From positions 1-31,372 of the forward strand of contig CAJKBH010000036.1 of the NCBI GenBank assembly GCA_905198125.1: a stretch of DNA of 31,372 nt. The letters are read 5' to 3'. This DNA comes from an uncultured Porphyromonadaceae bacterium (GTDB taxonomy: Bacteria > Bacteroidota > Bacteroidia > Bacteroidales > Muribaculaceae). The stretch's first letter is position 1. Every line of letters starts with the position of its first letter. Under the pieces are notes generated by a model that saw only the letters and a program-made list of their open reading frames with translations, made no database searches and was not told the DNA's origin. Position numbers and translations under genes: made by a program. Positions 6,513 to 13,157 of this stretch are shown one piece after another.

Positions 6513-7258
6513 CAGAACGTCAGAAAAAGGATTCGCTGATAGCGGCGCTGATTACCCTGCTGTTCATGGGGCTGACGGTGCTGATGCTGTTCACGTGCGG
6601 ACTGCATTTCGACGGCAGGGAGCTGGCGGACGCCGCCACGCCCGAGATTGCGCTTGTGCCCGACGAGGATGAACAGCTGATTGAGCCGGAACTGCTGCGC
6701 GACCTTGGCGAACCCGACGCAGTGAATCACGACGCCCCTGCTCCGGCCGTGAAGGGTGAGCCCAAACCTGCCGAGGAAGACAACGTCCGCAAGGTCGAGC
6801 CGGGCAAGAACCCCAAGCCGGCCCCACCCGAACCGAAGAAGGTAGACACCCGCAAACCGTCGGAGGTGAAATCGACCACACCCAGCGTGACCGACGAGGA
6901 GCGCAAGGCCGTGACCTCGAAGATGGCCAAAGGCTTTGAGGGTAAGAACGGAGTGAAGGATGGCAAGAGCGGCACATCGGGAGCCGGCGGCACAGGCACC
7001 GGCATCAGCGGCGTAGCCTCCGGCCGCGTGTTCAAGGGATGTCCCAAGCCTCGTGTTACTTTGCGTCACAAGGTGACGGTGGTGGTCAGCGTCACGATCG
7101 ACGCCGAAGGCAACGTGACCTCTGCACGCGCCAAGGGAGGCGCCCCCGCCGACATCCGCCGTGCCTGCGAGACCGCGGCACGCAGTGCCAGATGGTCGTC
7201 CAAACCCGATGCTCCGGTTACAAACGGTACCATAACGTTCACCATAACTCCGGTGTGA
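6509..7258 (+). CDS. TonB-like energy transducer
   Basis: The 249-residue protein would carry energy from the ExbB/ExbD motor across the periplasm to outer-membrane TonB-dependent receptors. It has one N-terminal membrane helix (about residues 9-29), a long proline-, lysine- and glutamate-rich spacer (about 50-135), a glycine/threonine-rich hinge (SGAGGTGTGISG) and a C-terminal TonB-type domain from about 172 (GRVFKGCPKP, then VTVVVSVTIDAEGNVTSA and GTITFTITPV). The C-terminal domain is of the compact Bacteroidetes type. The ATG overlaps the exbD stop. A TolA-like role is the alternative, but the domain end resembles TonB. Confidence 0.88.
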   Translation: MTERQKKDSLIAALITLLFMGLTVLMLFTCGLHFDGRELADAATPEIALVPDEDEQLIEPELLRDLGEPDAVNHDAPAPAVKGEPKPAEEDNVRKVEPGKNPKPAPPEPKKVDTRKPSEVKSTTPSVTDEERKAVTSKMAKGFEGKNGVKDGKSGTSGAGGTGTGISGVASGRVFKGCPKPRVTLRHKVTVVVSVTIDAEGNVTSARAKGGAPADIRRACETAARSARWSSKPDAPVTNGTITFTITPV

Positions 7259-7259
7259 C

Positions 7260-7799
7260 ATGGGCAGGGCATGGCACGTATGGCTCCATCCCAAGCGGAC
7301 TGTCGCGGAACTGGAGGAACTGGAGGATTCGCTGTGCGATGAAGCACAGTGTCAGGCAGAGCTGCGGACTGAAATCGAAAAACTTCAGGCCGAGCTTGCA
7401 AAGGGATGTGAGGAGCATGAAACCTTGAAAGGTGAATATACCGATATGTCGGAACGGCGCGACAAACTCGACGCCACCGTGATGGAGCTGACGCGCAATC
7501 TGATGGAAACACGCATCAAGCTTGACGATTCCAAGAAAGAATTGGCTGTTGCGAATCAGAAACTCGAAGACCTGCAGCATGAACTTGACGAACGTGTCAA
7601 GGACTTAGAGGATTTCAAGGAGATAGAGAAGCGGATGCCGGAATTTGAGCAGGCTTTAGGTCAGGCCGAGGAGATGAAGCGCCGATACGAGGCACGCATC
7701 GCGAAACTGCGCGACCGTGTAGCCGAGTTGCAGAAAGAGCAGGAGGCACAACATAGCCGGGAAAACGACGGCAACTGGCTTGAATCATTGCCTGTGTAA
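7260..7799 (+). CDS. Coiled-coil protein of unknown function, last gene of the ExbB/D/TonB operon
   Basis: The ATG lies one base after the stop of the TonB-like gene, so it is almost surely cotranscribed and probably coupled. From residue 15 to about 168 the 179-residue protein is a continuous charged heptad-repeat helix (AELEELEDSL, ELRTEIEKLQAEL, QKLEDLQHELDERVKDLEDF, AKLRDRVAELQKEQEAQ). No signal peptide, membrane segment or catalytic motif is visible, so it is expected in the cytoplasm as a dimer or trimer. I know no function for it; context suggests an accessory to the energy-transduction complex or an unrelated passenger. A strong terminator follows. Confidence 0.8.
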   Translation: MGRAWHVWLHPKRTVAELEELEDSLCDEAQCQAELRTEIEKLQAELAKGCEEHETLKGEYTDMSERRDKLDATVMELTRNLMETRIKLDDSKKELAVANQKLEDLQHELDERVKDLEDFKEIEKRMPEFEQALGQAEEMKRRYEARIAKLRDRVAELQKEQEAQHSRENDGNWLESLPV

Positions 7800-7815
7800 A
7801 ATAGACATTGATTAC

Positions 7816-7849
7816 GTAAAAAGGACGTCCAATCGGGCGTCCTTTTTAC
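7816..7849. terminator. Bidirectional terminator between the TonB operon and miaB
   Basis: GTAAAAAGGACG (7816-7827) pairs with CGTCCTTTTTAC (7838-7849), and three further pairs inside leave a 4-base loop (7831-7834), giving about 15 bp. A and T tracts on both sides let it end transcription from both convergent operons. Confidence 0.9.
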
Positions 7850-7874
7850 ATATTTACATATTGGGATTCGCGGA

Positions 7875-9230
7875 TCAATCGGTGATTGTGCCGAAAAGGG
7901 TGGCCGAGGTGACGTCGTTGATCCTGACGCGGACCAGGTCGCCGGGGTTCACACCCTTGCGGGGAAATACCACCATCTTGTTCTGCGACGAACGGCCGCA
8001 GTATTCCTCCGCATTTCTCTTGGAAGGGCCTTCAACCAGGACTTCAAAGGTCTTGCCTATGTCGCGGCGGTTGGATTCAAGCGACAGTTCGTTCTGCAAG
8101 GCTATCATGCGGTTCAGGCGGTCGATCTTCACCTCCTCCGGCACATTGTCGGGCATGGTGCGCTGGGCCAGCGTGCCGGGCCGTTCCGAATACTTGAACA
8201 TGAAGGCGGAATCGAATCCAACTTCGCGCATCAGCGACAAAGTCTGCTGAAAATCTTCCTCGGTTTCATCGAAAAATCCGGTAAACATATCGGTGGAAAT
8301 TCCGGCGTCGGGCAGGATGGTCCTGATGGCATTGATGCGGTCCAGGTACCACTCGCGGGTGTACTTGCGGTTCATGTTCTTAAGCACCGCGTTTGAGCCT
8401 GACTGCACGGGGAGGTGTATGTGCCGGGCCAGATTGGGGTATTCCGCTATGACGCGCAGGGTCTCGTCGCTCATGTCCTTGGGATGCGATGTCGTGAAGC
8501 GGATGCGCATGTCGGGCGCGGCCTCGGCCACCATGCGGAGCAGGTCGGGGAATGTGGTGACCGAGCCGTCCGCAGCCTGGAATCTGTATGAGTTGACGTT
8601 CTGGCCTAAGAGGGTTGCTTCCTTATATCCGCGTGCGCGCAGGTCGGCGAGTTCGGCCAGGATGCTCTGCGGGTCGCGGCTGCGCTCGCGGCCACGCGTG
8701 TAAGGCACGATGCAGTACGAGCAGAAATTGTTGCAGCCCCTCATTATAGAGATGAACCCCGATATGCCGCGGCCCAGGCGCTTGGGTATGACATTGCGGT
8801 AAGTCTCCGTCTCGGAGAGGGTGACGTTTATGGCAGGATGTCCGGTCTCGGCTGCAGCTATGAGGTCAGGTAGTTCCAGATAGGCGTCGGGGCCTGCCAC
8901 CAGGTCGACGCCATGCCGGTCTATAAGGTCCTGTTTCATGCGCTCGGCCATGCAGCCTACCACTCCTATTATTATATTGCGGCCCGACTTGCGTCGCAAC
9001 GCATTGTAGTGGGCCAGCCGCGAATGGATCTTCTGCTCGGCGTTGTCGCGGATGCTGCACGTGTTCAGAATCACCGCCGCGGCCTCCTCCTCGTTGTCCG
9101 TCGGCTCATAACCCACGGTCTGCAGCATGGCCGCTATCACCTCGGAGTCAGCCACATTCATTTGGCATCCGTATGTCTCAATGTGTACTTTTTTGGCTTT
9201 ATTATCTTCCGGCAAAAAAAATGTCTCCAT
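7875..9230 (-). CDS. miaB: tRNA-2-methylthio-N6-dimethylallyladenosine synthase MiaB
   Basis: MiaB is a radical-SAM methylthiotransferase that adds the 2-methylthio group to i6A37 of tRNAs reading UNN codons. The 451-residue product shows the three N-terminal cluster cysteines of the UPF0004 domain (Cys22 in YGCQMN, Cys58 in NTCSIR, Cys93 in VGCMAER), the radical-SAM motif CNNFCSYC (Cys166, Cys170, Cys173) and a C-terminal TRAM domain (about 385-451). YGCQMN with NTCSIRDNAE is typical of MiaB rather than MtaB or RimO. It stands alone between the shared terminator and the divergent CoA-transferase gene. Length is normal. Confidence 0.97.
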   Translation of the reverse strand: METFFLPEDNKAKKVHIETYGCQMNVADSEVIAAMLQTVGYEPTDNEEEAAAVILNTCSIRDNAEQKIHSRLAHYNALRRKSGRNIIIGVVGCMAERMKQDLIDRHGVDLVAGPDAYLELPDLIAAAETGHPAINVTLSETETYRNVIPKRLGRGISGFISIMRGCNNFCSYCIVPYTRGRERSRDPQSILAELADLRARGYKEATLLGQNVNSYRFQAADGSVTTFPDLLRMVAEAAPDMRIRFTTSHPKDMSDETLRVIAEYPNLARHIHLPVQSGSNAVLKNMNRKYTREWYLDRINAIRTILPDAGISTDMFTGFFDETEEDFQQTLSLMREVGFDSAFMFKYSERPGTLAQRTMPDNVPEEVKIDRLNRMIALQNELSLESNRRDIGKTFEVLVEGPSKRNAEEYCGRSSQNKMVVFPRKGVNPGDLVRVRINDVTSATLFGTITD

Positions 9231-9236
9231 TTTTTA

Positions 9237-9266
9237 TTGATTTATTGCATAAAATGACTAAATTTG
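9237..9266 (+). promoter_or_regulatory. Promoter of the CoA-transferase gene
   Basis: TTG at 9237-9239, a 19-base spacer and TAAATTTG at 9259-9266 fit the Bacteroidetes promoter. A start near 9273 gives a leader of about 185 bases that contains the dyads at 9301-9334 and 9345-9376. Confidence 0.6.
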
Positions 9267-9300
9267 TGCAAGAATTAAGAAATAAATAAAAATTTCTTGA

Positions 9301-9334
9301 TTTGCAGTGCGAATTCAAGGATTTGCACTGCAAA
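9301..9334. promoter_or_regulatory. 10-bp inverted repeat in the miaB/CoA-transferase intergenic region
   Basis: TTTGCAGTGC (9301-9310) and GCACTGCAAA (9325-9334) are exact reverse complements 14 bases apart. The halves can also be read as near direct repeats (GATTTGCAGTGC and GATTTGCACTGC) offset by about two DNA turns. This could be an operator or, in the leader RNA, a hairpin. Confidence 0.5.
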
Positions 9335-9344
9335 AATAGTGAAA

Positions 9345-9376
9345 ATATGATTCATATCATAAAATATGAGTCATTT
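9345..9376. promoter_or_regulatory. Tandem dyad sites ATATGAnTCATwT
   Basis: ATATGA-T-TCATAT (9345-9357) and ATATGA-G-TCATTT (9364-9376) are two dyads with centres 19 bases apart, about 83-114 bases before the CoA-transferase ATG. Two similar palindromes on nearly the same DNA face suggest binding of a dimeric regulator. I cannot name the regulator. Confidence 0.45.
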
Positions 9377-9458
9377 CATAAAGTTAACCAACTAATACTG
9401 CGAAAAGACCAGCAAAGGAGCCATAAAGGTTCCGGAGCATAAAGAAACGACACCCAAG

Positions 9459-10940
9459 ATGAGCATTCCCTTTATTACAGCCGAAGAAGCGGCCAGTTAC
9501 ATCAAGAATGGTGATAATGTAGGCTTCTCGGGCTTTACAGCCTCGGGAACACCCAAAGTAGTGACAGTGGCCCTTGCGGAGCGCGCCAAGCAGCTTCACG
9601 AGCAGGGCGAGGAATTCAAGATCAACGTCTTCACGGGCGCGTCGACCAACGACCACGTGGACGGCGAGCTGGCCCGGGCCAACGCCATCAACCTGCGTAT
9701 ACCGTATCAGAGTCACAAGGACTCGCGTGCCGGCATCAACAGCGGCGAGATACAGTACTTCGACTCGCACCTGAGCCATGTGTCGCAGGACCTGCGCTAC
9801 GGCTTCTACGGCGACCTTGACGTGGCCGTGATCGAGGCTACGGAGATGAGCCCCAACGGCGACGTCATCCTCGGCGCCGGTCTTGGCATGAGCCCCACGG
9901 TGGCCATGATGGCCAAGAAGATCATCATCGAATATTCCAGCTACTATCACAACTCGTTCCGCGGATTCCACGACAACTATGTGCCGTTGGATCCTCCTTA
10001 CCGTCGCGAGATACCCATCTACAAGCCGTCCGACCGCATCGGCGACACCGTGCTGCACATCGACCCCAAGAAGATAGTGGGCGTGGTGCCGAGCAACGCA
10101 TCGGAAAGCATCAAGCCCTTCACCGCCCCCGACGAGCTGACACAGCGCATCGGCGACAACATCTGTAACTTCCTGGTACATGAACTCCGCGCCGGCAAGC
10201 TGCCGAAGGAGTTCCTGCCTATTCAGTCGGGTGTGGGCAACGTGGCCAACGCCGTGCTGTACGGACTGGGCGAGAATCCCGAGATTCCGGAATTCCAGAT
10301 GTACACCGAGGTGATCCAGGACGCCGTGATGACGCTGATGGAGGAGGGCAAGTGTAAGTTCGCCTCCACGTGCGCGCTGACATTCAGCGACGACGCCATG
10401 CTGCACTTCATGGACAACATCGACTTCTTCCGCGACAAGATCGTGATGCGTCCCGGCGAGATCTCCAACTCGCCCGAGATAGTGCGCCGACTGGGCCTTA
10501 TCGCCATGAACACTGCGCTGGAGGCCGACATCTTCGGCAACGTCAACTCCACTCATGTGTTAGGCACCAAGATGATGAACGGTATCGGCGGATCGGCCGA
10601 CTTCAGCCGCAACGCATATCTGTCCATCTTCAGCTGTCCCTCCATCCAGAAAGGCGGAATGATCTCCACTATCGTCCCGATGGTGTCGCACCTGGACCAC
10701 TCGGAACACTCCGTCAAGATTCTCGCCACCGAGCAGGGTGTGGCCGATCTGCGCGGCAAGGGCCCGATACAGCGCGCCCAGACCATCATCGAGAACTGCG
10801 TGCATCCCGACTACAAGCAATTGATGTGGGACTATCTGAAACTGAGCAAGAGCGGTCACACGCCTCACGATCTTGGCGCAGCATTCGCGTTCCACCGCGC
10901 TTTCGCCGAGACCGGCGACATGCGCAACGCCAAGTTCTGA
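9459..10940 (+). CDS. Acetyl-CoA hydrolase/transferase family, probable succinyl-CoA:acetate CoA-transferase
   Basis: Members move CoA between succinyl-CoA and acetate, linking acetate activation to succinate and propionate fermentation, or hydrolyse acetyl-CoA. The 493-residue protein has the N-terminal half with VGFSGFTASGTPK, the family block EATEMSPNGDVILGAGLG, the catalytic glutamate in MYTEVIQD (Glu284) that forms the glutamyl-CoA thioester, and the CoA-binding glycine motif GIGGSADF (375-382). Length and the catalytic block fit the class I succinate CoA-transferases. It is a single-gene unit with its own promoter, a long leader with several dyads, and an exceptionally long palindromic terminator. 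Substrate choice is inferred from the family. Confidence 0.92.
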   Translation: MSIPFITAEEAASYIKNGDNVGFSGFTASGTPKVVTVALAERAKQLHEQGEEFKINVFTGASTNDHVDGELARANAINLRIPYQSHKDSRAGINSGEIQYFDSHLSHVSQDLRYGFYGDLDVAVIEATEMSPNGDVILGAGLGMSPTVAMMAKKIIIEYSSYYHNSFRGFHDNYVPLDPPYRREIPIYKPSDRIGDTVLHIDPKKIVGVVPSNASESIKPFTAPDELTQRIGDNICNFLVHELRAGKLPKEFLPIQSGVGNVANAVLYGLGENPEIPEFQMYTEVIQDAVMTLMEEGKCKFASTCALTFSDDAMLHFMDNIDFFRDKIVMRPGEISNSPEIVRRLGLIAMNTALEADIFGNVNSTHVLGTKMMNGIGGSADFSRNAYLSIFSCPSIQKGGMISTIVPMVSHLDHSEHSVKILATEQGVADLRGKGPIQRAQTIIENCVHPDYKQLMWDYLKLSKSGHTPHDLGAAFAFHRAFAETGDMRNAKF

Positions 10941-10958
10941 TACATAATTAAGAATATG

Positions 10959-11067
10959 ATTGCTGTCCGATAAAACTTTTTAAAGCAATAAAAAAATAGG
11001 GTCGACTCCTGCAAATGGAATCGACCCTATTTTTTTATTGCTTTAAAAAGTTTTATCGGACAGCAAT
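10959..11067. repeat. Perfect 47-bp inverted repeat enclosing a bidirectional terminator (MITE-like)
   Basis: Bases 10959-11005 and 11021-11067 are exact reverse complements across all 47 positions, separated by 15 bases, of which three more pairs can form. The inner part (A7-TAGGGTCGA ... TCGACCCTA-T7) is a normal bidirectional terminator. The outer 31 bp of each arm (10959-10989 and its mirror) is itself bounded by ATTGCT and AGCAAT. It starts 18 bases after the CoA-transferase stop and ends 9 bases before the stop of the convergent DUF486 gene. I see no flanking target duplication. Confidence 0.9.
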
Positions 11068-11076
11068 AATAAAATT

Positions 11077-11457
11077 TTAAGACTTGACAGGCAGGAACGC
11101 GAAAACGACGGCGGCTATGAGGCAGAGGAAGGCCGCGAGATGGTTCCAGTGGAACTTCTGACCCTGGAACAGGAACATGGCGATGACGGTGAAGACGGTC
11201 AGGGTGATCACCTCCTGGATGATCTTAAGCTGGAACAGGCTGAACGGGCCGCCGTTACCCTCGAATCCGATGCGGTTGGCCGGAATCATGAAACAGTATT
11301 CGGCCAGGGCGATGCCCCATGAGAACAGGATGACGGCATACAGGGGCCAGTTGCCCGACACGCCGGCCTGCTGGAGGCGCAGATGACCGTACCAGGCCAG
11401 GGTCATGAAGATGTTGGATACAATCAGCAGAAGGATTGTGACTACTATCAGTTTCAT
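11077..11457 (-). CDS. DUF486 / DMT-family small membrane protein
   Basis: This 126-residue protein has four membrane helices and belongs to DUF486, a family related to the drug/metabolite transporter superfamily whose substrates are unknown. Family marks are the N-terminal LLLIVSNIFMTLAWYGHL, the central WGIALAEYCFMIPANRIGFE, and FSLFQLKIIQEVITL before the third helix. I start at the ATG at 11457, since family members begin just before LLLIVSNIFM; an ATG six codons upstream (11475) is possible. It lies downstream of the acyltransferase gene on the same strand, separated by about 140 bases that hold the twin palindromes. Confidence 0.88.
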   Translation of the reverse strand: MKLIVVTILLLIVSNIFMTLAWYGHLRLQQAGVSGNWPLYAVILFSWGIALAEYCFMIPANRIGFEGNGGPFSLFQLKIIQEVITLTVFTVIAMFLFQGQKFHWNHLAAFLCLIAAVVFAFLPVKS

Positions 11458-11499
11458 ATCAAGTTTCGGTAGCATTGTATGTATTTCTTTACTATCAGT

Positions 11500-11600
11500 T
11501 TGGCGATGTGGACATCGCCACTCCAGTCATAGCTGGTTACGTCGGCGACTGGAATGACAACGTCCACGTCGGCAGGATGTTGGCGATGTGGACATCGCCA
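11500..11600. repeat. Two identical 21-bp palindromic units 80 bp apart around a structured spacer
   Basis: The 21-bp sequence at 11500-11520 recurs exactly at 11580-11600. Within it TGGCGATGT and ACATCGCCA are perfectly complementary around GG. The 59-base spacer has an inverted repeat, TCCAGTC (11522-11528) with GACTGGA (11547-11553), and a direct repeat of ACGTCGGC (11539-11546 and 11566-11573). The right unit abuts the stop codon of the acyltransferase gene. It resembles a REP/BIME-type pair of hairpins. Confidence 0.85.
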
Positions 11601-12713
11601 TTAAATTTTGATGTAGATGCGTTTGCGGTAGAGGGGATAGGCCACGGCAGCCACGAACAGGCAGAGCGACACCGAATAGCAGGCGGACGCCATGTATGGA
11701 TCGTAGATGACGGAGAGGAAGGCGCCGTAGATTGCATCGCCCGCACCGGTCGAGCCGAGCACGGCACTCAGGGCTTCGGCCAATACGTACAGGAACAGCG
11801 GGTTGACGCCGAACCACTCGAAGAACCGGAACTCGGTATGGTACCCCTTCTTGTCGATGAAGTAAGAGAGAGTGGCGAGCAGCATGGCCGCTATGCCGCA
11901 GCAGACCACGGCATAGCTGGGCGACCAGATGCGCTTGTTGAGCGGCAGGAAGATGGCGACGAGCAGACCGCCGAGTATCATCAGCGTGCCGAACACATAG
12001 AGCCACAACAGTTTGGAGTCGAGACTGCGTTTCTGCTTTAGCACGTATCCGCAGCAGAAGCCGATGATGGTGTGCGCCACGGCCGGGACCGTGGACAGAA
12101 TGCCTTCGGGGTCTACGGGACGGCGGGTGTAAAGGAAATCAGGCGACAGAAGTGCCCGGTCTACGATTGCGTTGACATTCGATGTGTCGTTGGTATAGCC
12201 GTTGAACATCAGCAGCAACGCGCCGTACACAGCGAGCAGCACCGCGGCTACCACCGCCATCTGTCTGAGTGACAGCCACAGTGCTAACAGCGACACGATA
12301 CAGTAACAGAGCGCGATGCGCGTCAGAACTCCGGTGAGACGCAGATGCCCGAAGTCAAGCCACGCCCCGTCGTAACATACATTGTCGAACCAATGCAACG
12401 CCCAGCATATCAGTAGAATCACCGCCGTGCGCCTGAATATCTTGCCGAACAACGGGCCGGACGGCTTGAACTGACTCTTGGACAGCGACAGATAGGTGGT
12501 GACGCCCATTATGAACAGGAAGAACGGGAATACCAGGTCGCAGAGAGTCAGACCGTTCCAATCGCTGTGCTGCAGCTGCGCGTAGCTTTCGGGTCCGCCG
12601 GCGTTGTTCACTACTATCATAAGGGCAATGGTCATGCCGCGCATCACGTCAAGCGCCGCGATGCGCTTGCCCGATGTCTTGGCCTTCACTGTTGTTGTAC
12701 CCGCTTTCTTCAT
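11601..12713 (-). CDS. DUF5009 / heparan-alpha-glucosaminide N-acetyltransferase-like membrane acyltransferase
   Basis: This 370-residue polytopic protein with about ten membrane helices resembles the bacterial relatives of HGSNAT, which transfer acetyl groups across a membrane to sugar amines. Marks are the N-terminal ALDVMRGMTIALMIVVNN, His49 before DWNGLTLCDLVFPFFLFIMG, a later GVLTRIALCYCIV helix, and the C-terminal EWFGVNPLFLYVLAE. The substrate is unknown; in Bacteroidetes such genes are often near glycan-degradation genes. Here the divergent neighbour is a wrecked GH92 mannosidase gene, which supports an ancestral link to glycan use. The stop codon touches a palindromic repeat unit. 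Confidence 0.88.
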   Translation of the reverse strand: MKKAGTTTVKAKTSGKRIAALDVMRGMTIALMIVVNNAGGPESYAQLQHSDWNGLTLCDLVFPFFLFIMGVTTYLSLSKSQFKPSGPLFGKIFRRTAVILLICWALHWFDNVCYDGAWLDFGHLRLTGVLTRIALCYCIVSLLALWLSLRQMAVVAAVLLAVYGALLLMFNGYTNDTSNVNAIVDRALLSPDFLYTRRPVDPEGILSTVPAVAHTIIGFCCGYVLKQKRSLDSKLLWLYVFGTLMILGGLLVAIFLPLNKRIWSPSYAVVCCGIAAMLLATLSYFIDKKGYHTEFRFFEWFGVNPLFLYVLAEALSAVLGSTGAGDAIYGAFLSVIYDPYMASACYSVSLCLFVAAVAYPLYRKRIYIKI

Positions 12714-12740
12714 GCGTCGGAAGTTGATGTTCGGAAATTT

Positions 12741-12772
12741 TTGTCAAAGTTCGTAATAATTTTTTGAATTTG
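12741..12772 (+). promoter_or_regulatory. Weak promoter-like sequence upstream of the GH92 remnant
   Basis: TTG at 12741-12743, a 21-base spacer and TGAATTTG (12765-12772), one mismatch from TAnnTTTG, precede the GH92 fragment ATG at 12795. The gene may still be transcribed although truncated. Confidence 0.3.
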
Positions 12773-12794
12773 CATTATAAACTACCTTAAATCC

Positions 12795-13127
12795 ATGAAA
12801 CCGGCCCGCATATTTCTGAAATTCCGAATTGTTGCGTGTGTTTTTGTAAGCCTGATAAGTGTCGGCAATGCGTTGAGCCAAAGCCTGTTGAATTATGTTG
12901 ATACGCGCGTGGGCAGTGCGTATGCCGAGACTAAGACGGCGGGCAGGTTCGGCAAAGGTTCGGAGGAACACGGCCAGACCGTTCCGGCCGTAGGCGTGCC
13001 GCTCGGTATGAATATGTGGACGCCTCAGACCCGAGACACCGAGAAGAAATGCGTGGCACCGTATTATTATGCCGACGACCTGTTCGGAGGGTTCCGTAAC
13101 TCGCATTGGGTGAACGGCAGCGCGTAA
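12795..13127 (+). pseudogene. Truncated GH92 alpha-1,2-mannosidase (N-terminal remnant)
   Basis: The 110-residue reading frame has a signal peptide (about residues 1-29, ending NALSQ) and then the start of the GH92 N-terminal domain: NYVDTRVGSAYAETKTAG, GKGSEEHGQTVPAVGVPLGM, WTPQTRDTEKKC and FGGFRNSHWVNGSA. Intact GH92 enzymes run to about 700-770 residues and carry their catalytic residues well downstream, so this piece cannot be an active mannosidase. It ends 30 bases before the 3' end of the convergent gene, leaving no room for the rest. Deletion with loss of about 600 codons is the likely cause. The signal peptide and start look intact, so a short secreted product remains possible. Confidence 0.85.
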
Positions 13128-13157
13128 CGCCTGCTGATTAACTTGGCTCTCATGATG

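Noticed and set aside
9331..9338. Minus-strand TATTTTTG as promoter of miaB
   Set aside because: The -33 partner is missing and the match overlaps the inverted repeat; not listed as a feature.
9384..10556. A 390-codon open frame on the minus strand opposite the CoA-transferase gene
   Set aside because: The plus-strand protein carries clear family motifs over its whole length; the antisense frame has none and is a product of high-GC codon bias.
11500..11600. Possible minimal CRISPR array
   Set aside because: Only two repeat copies, a 59-base spacer, strongly palindromic repeats and no cas genes; twin hairpins explain it better.
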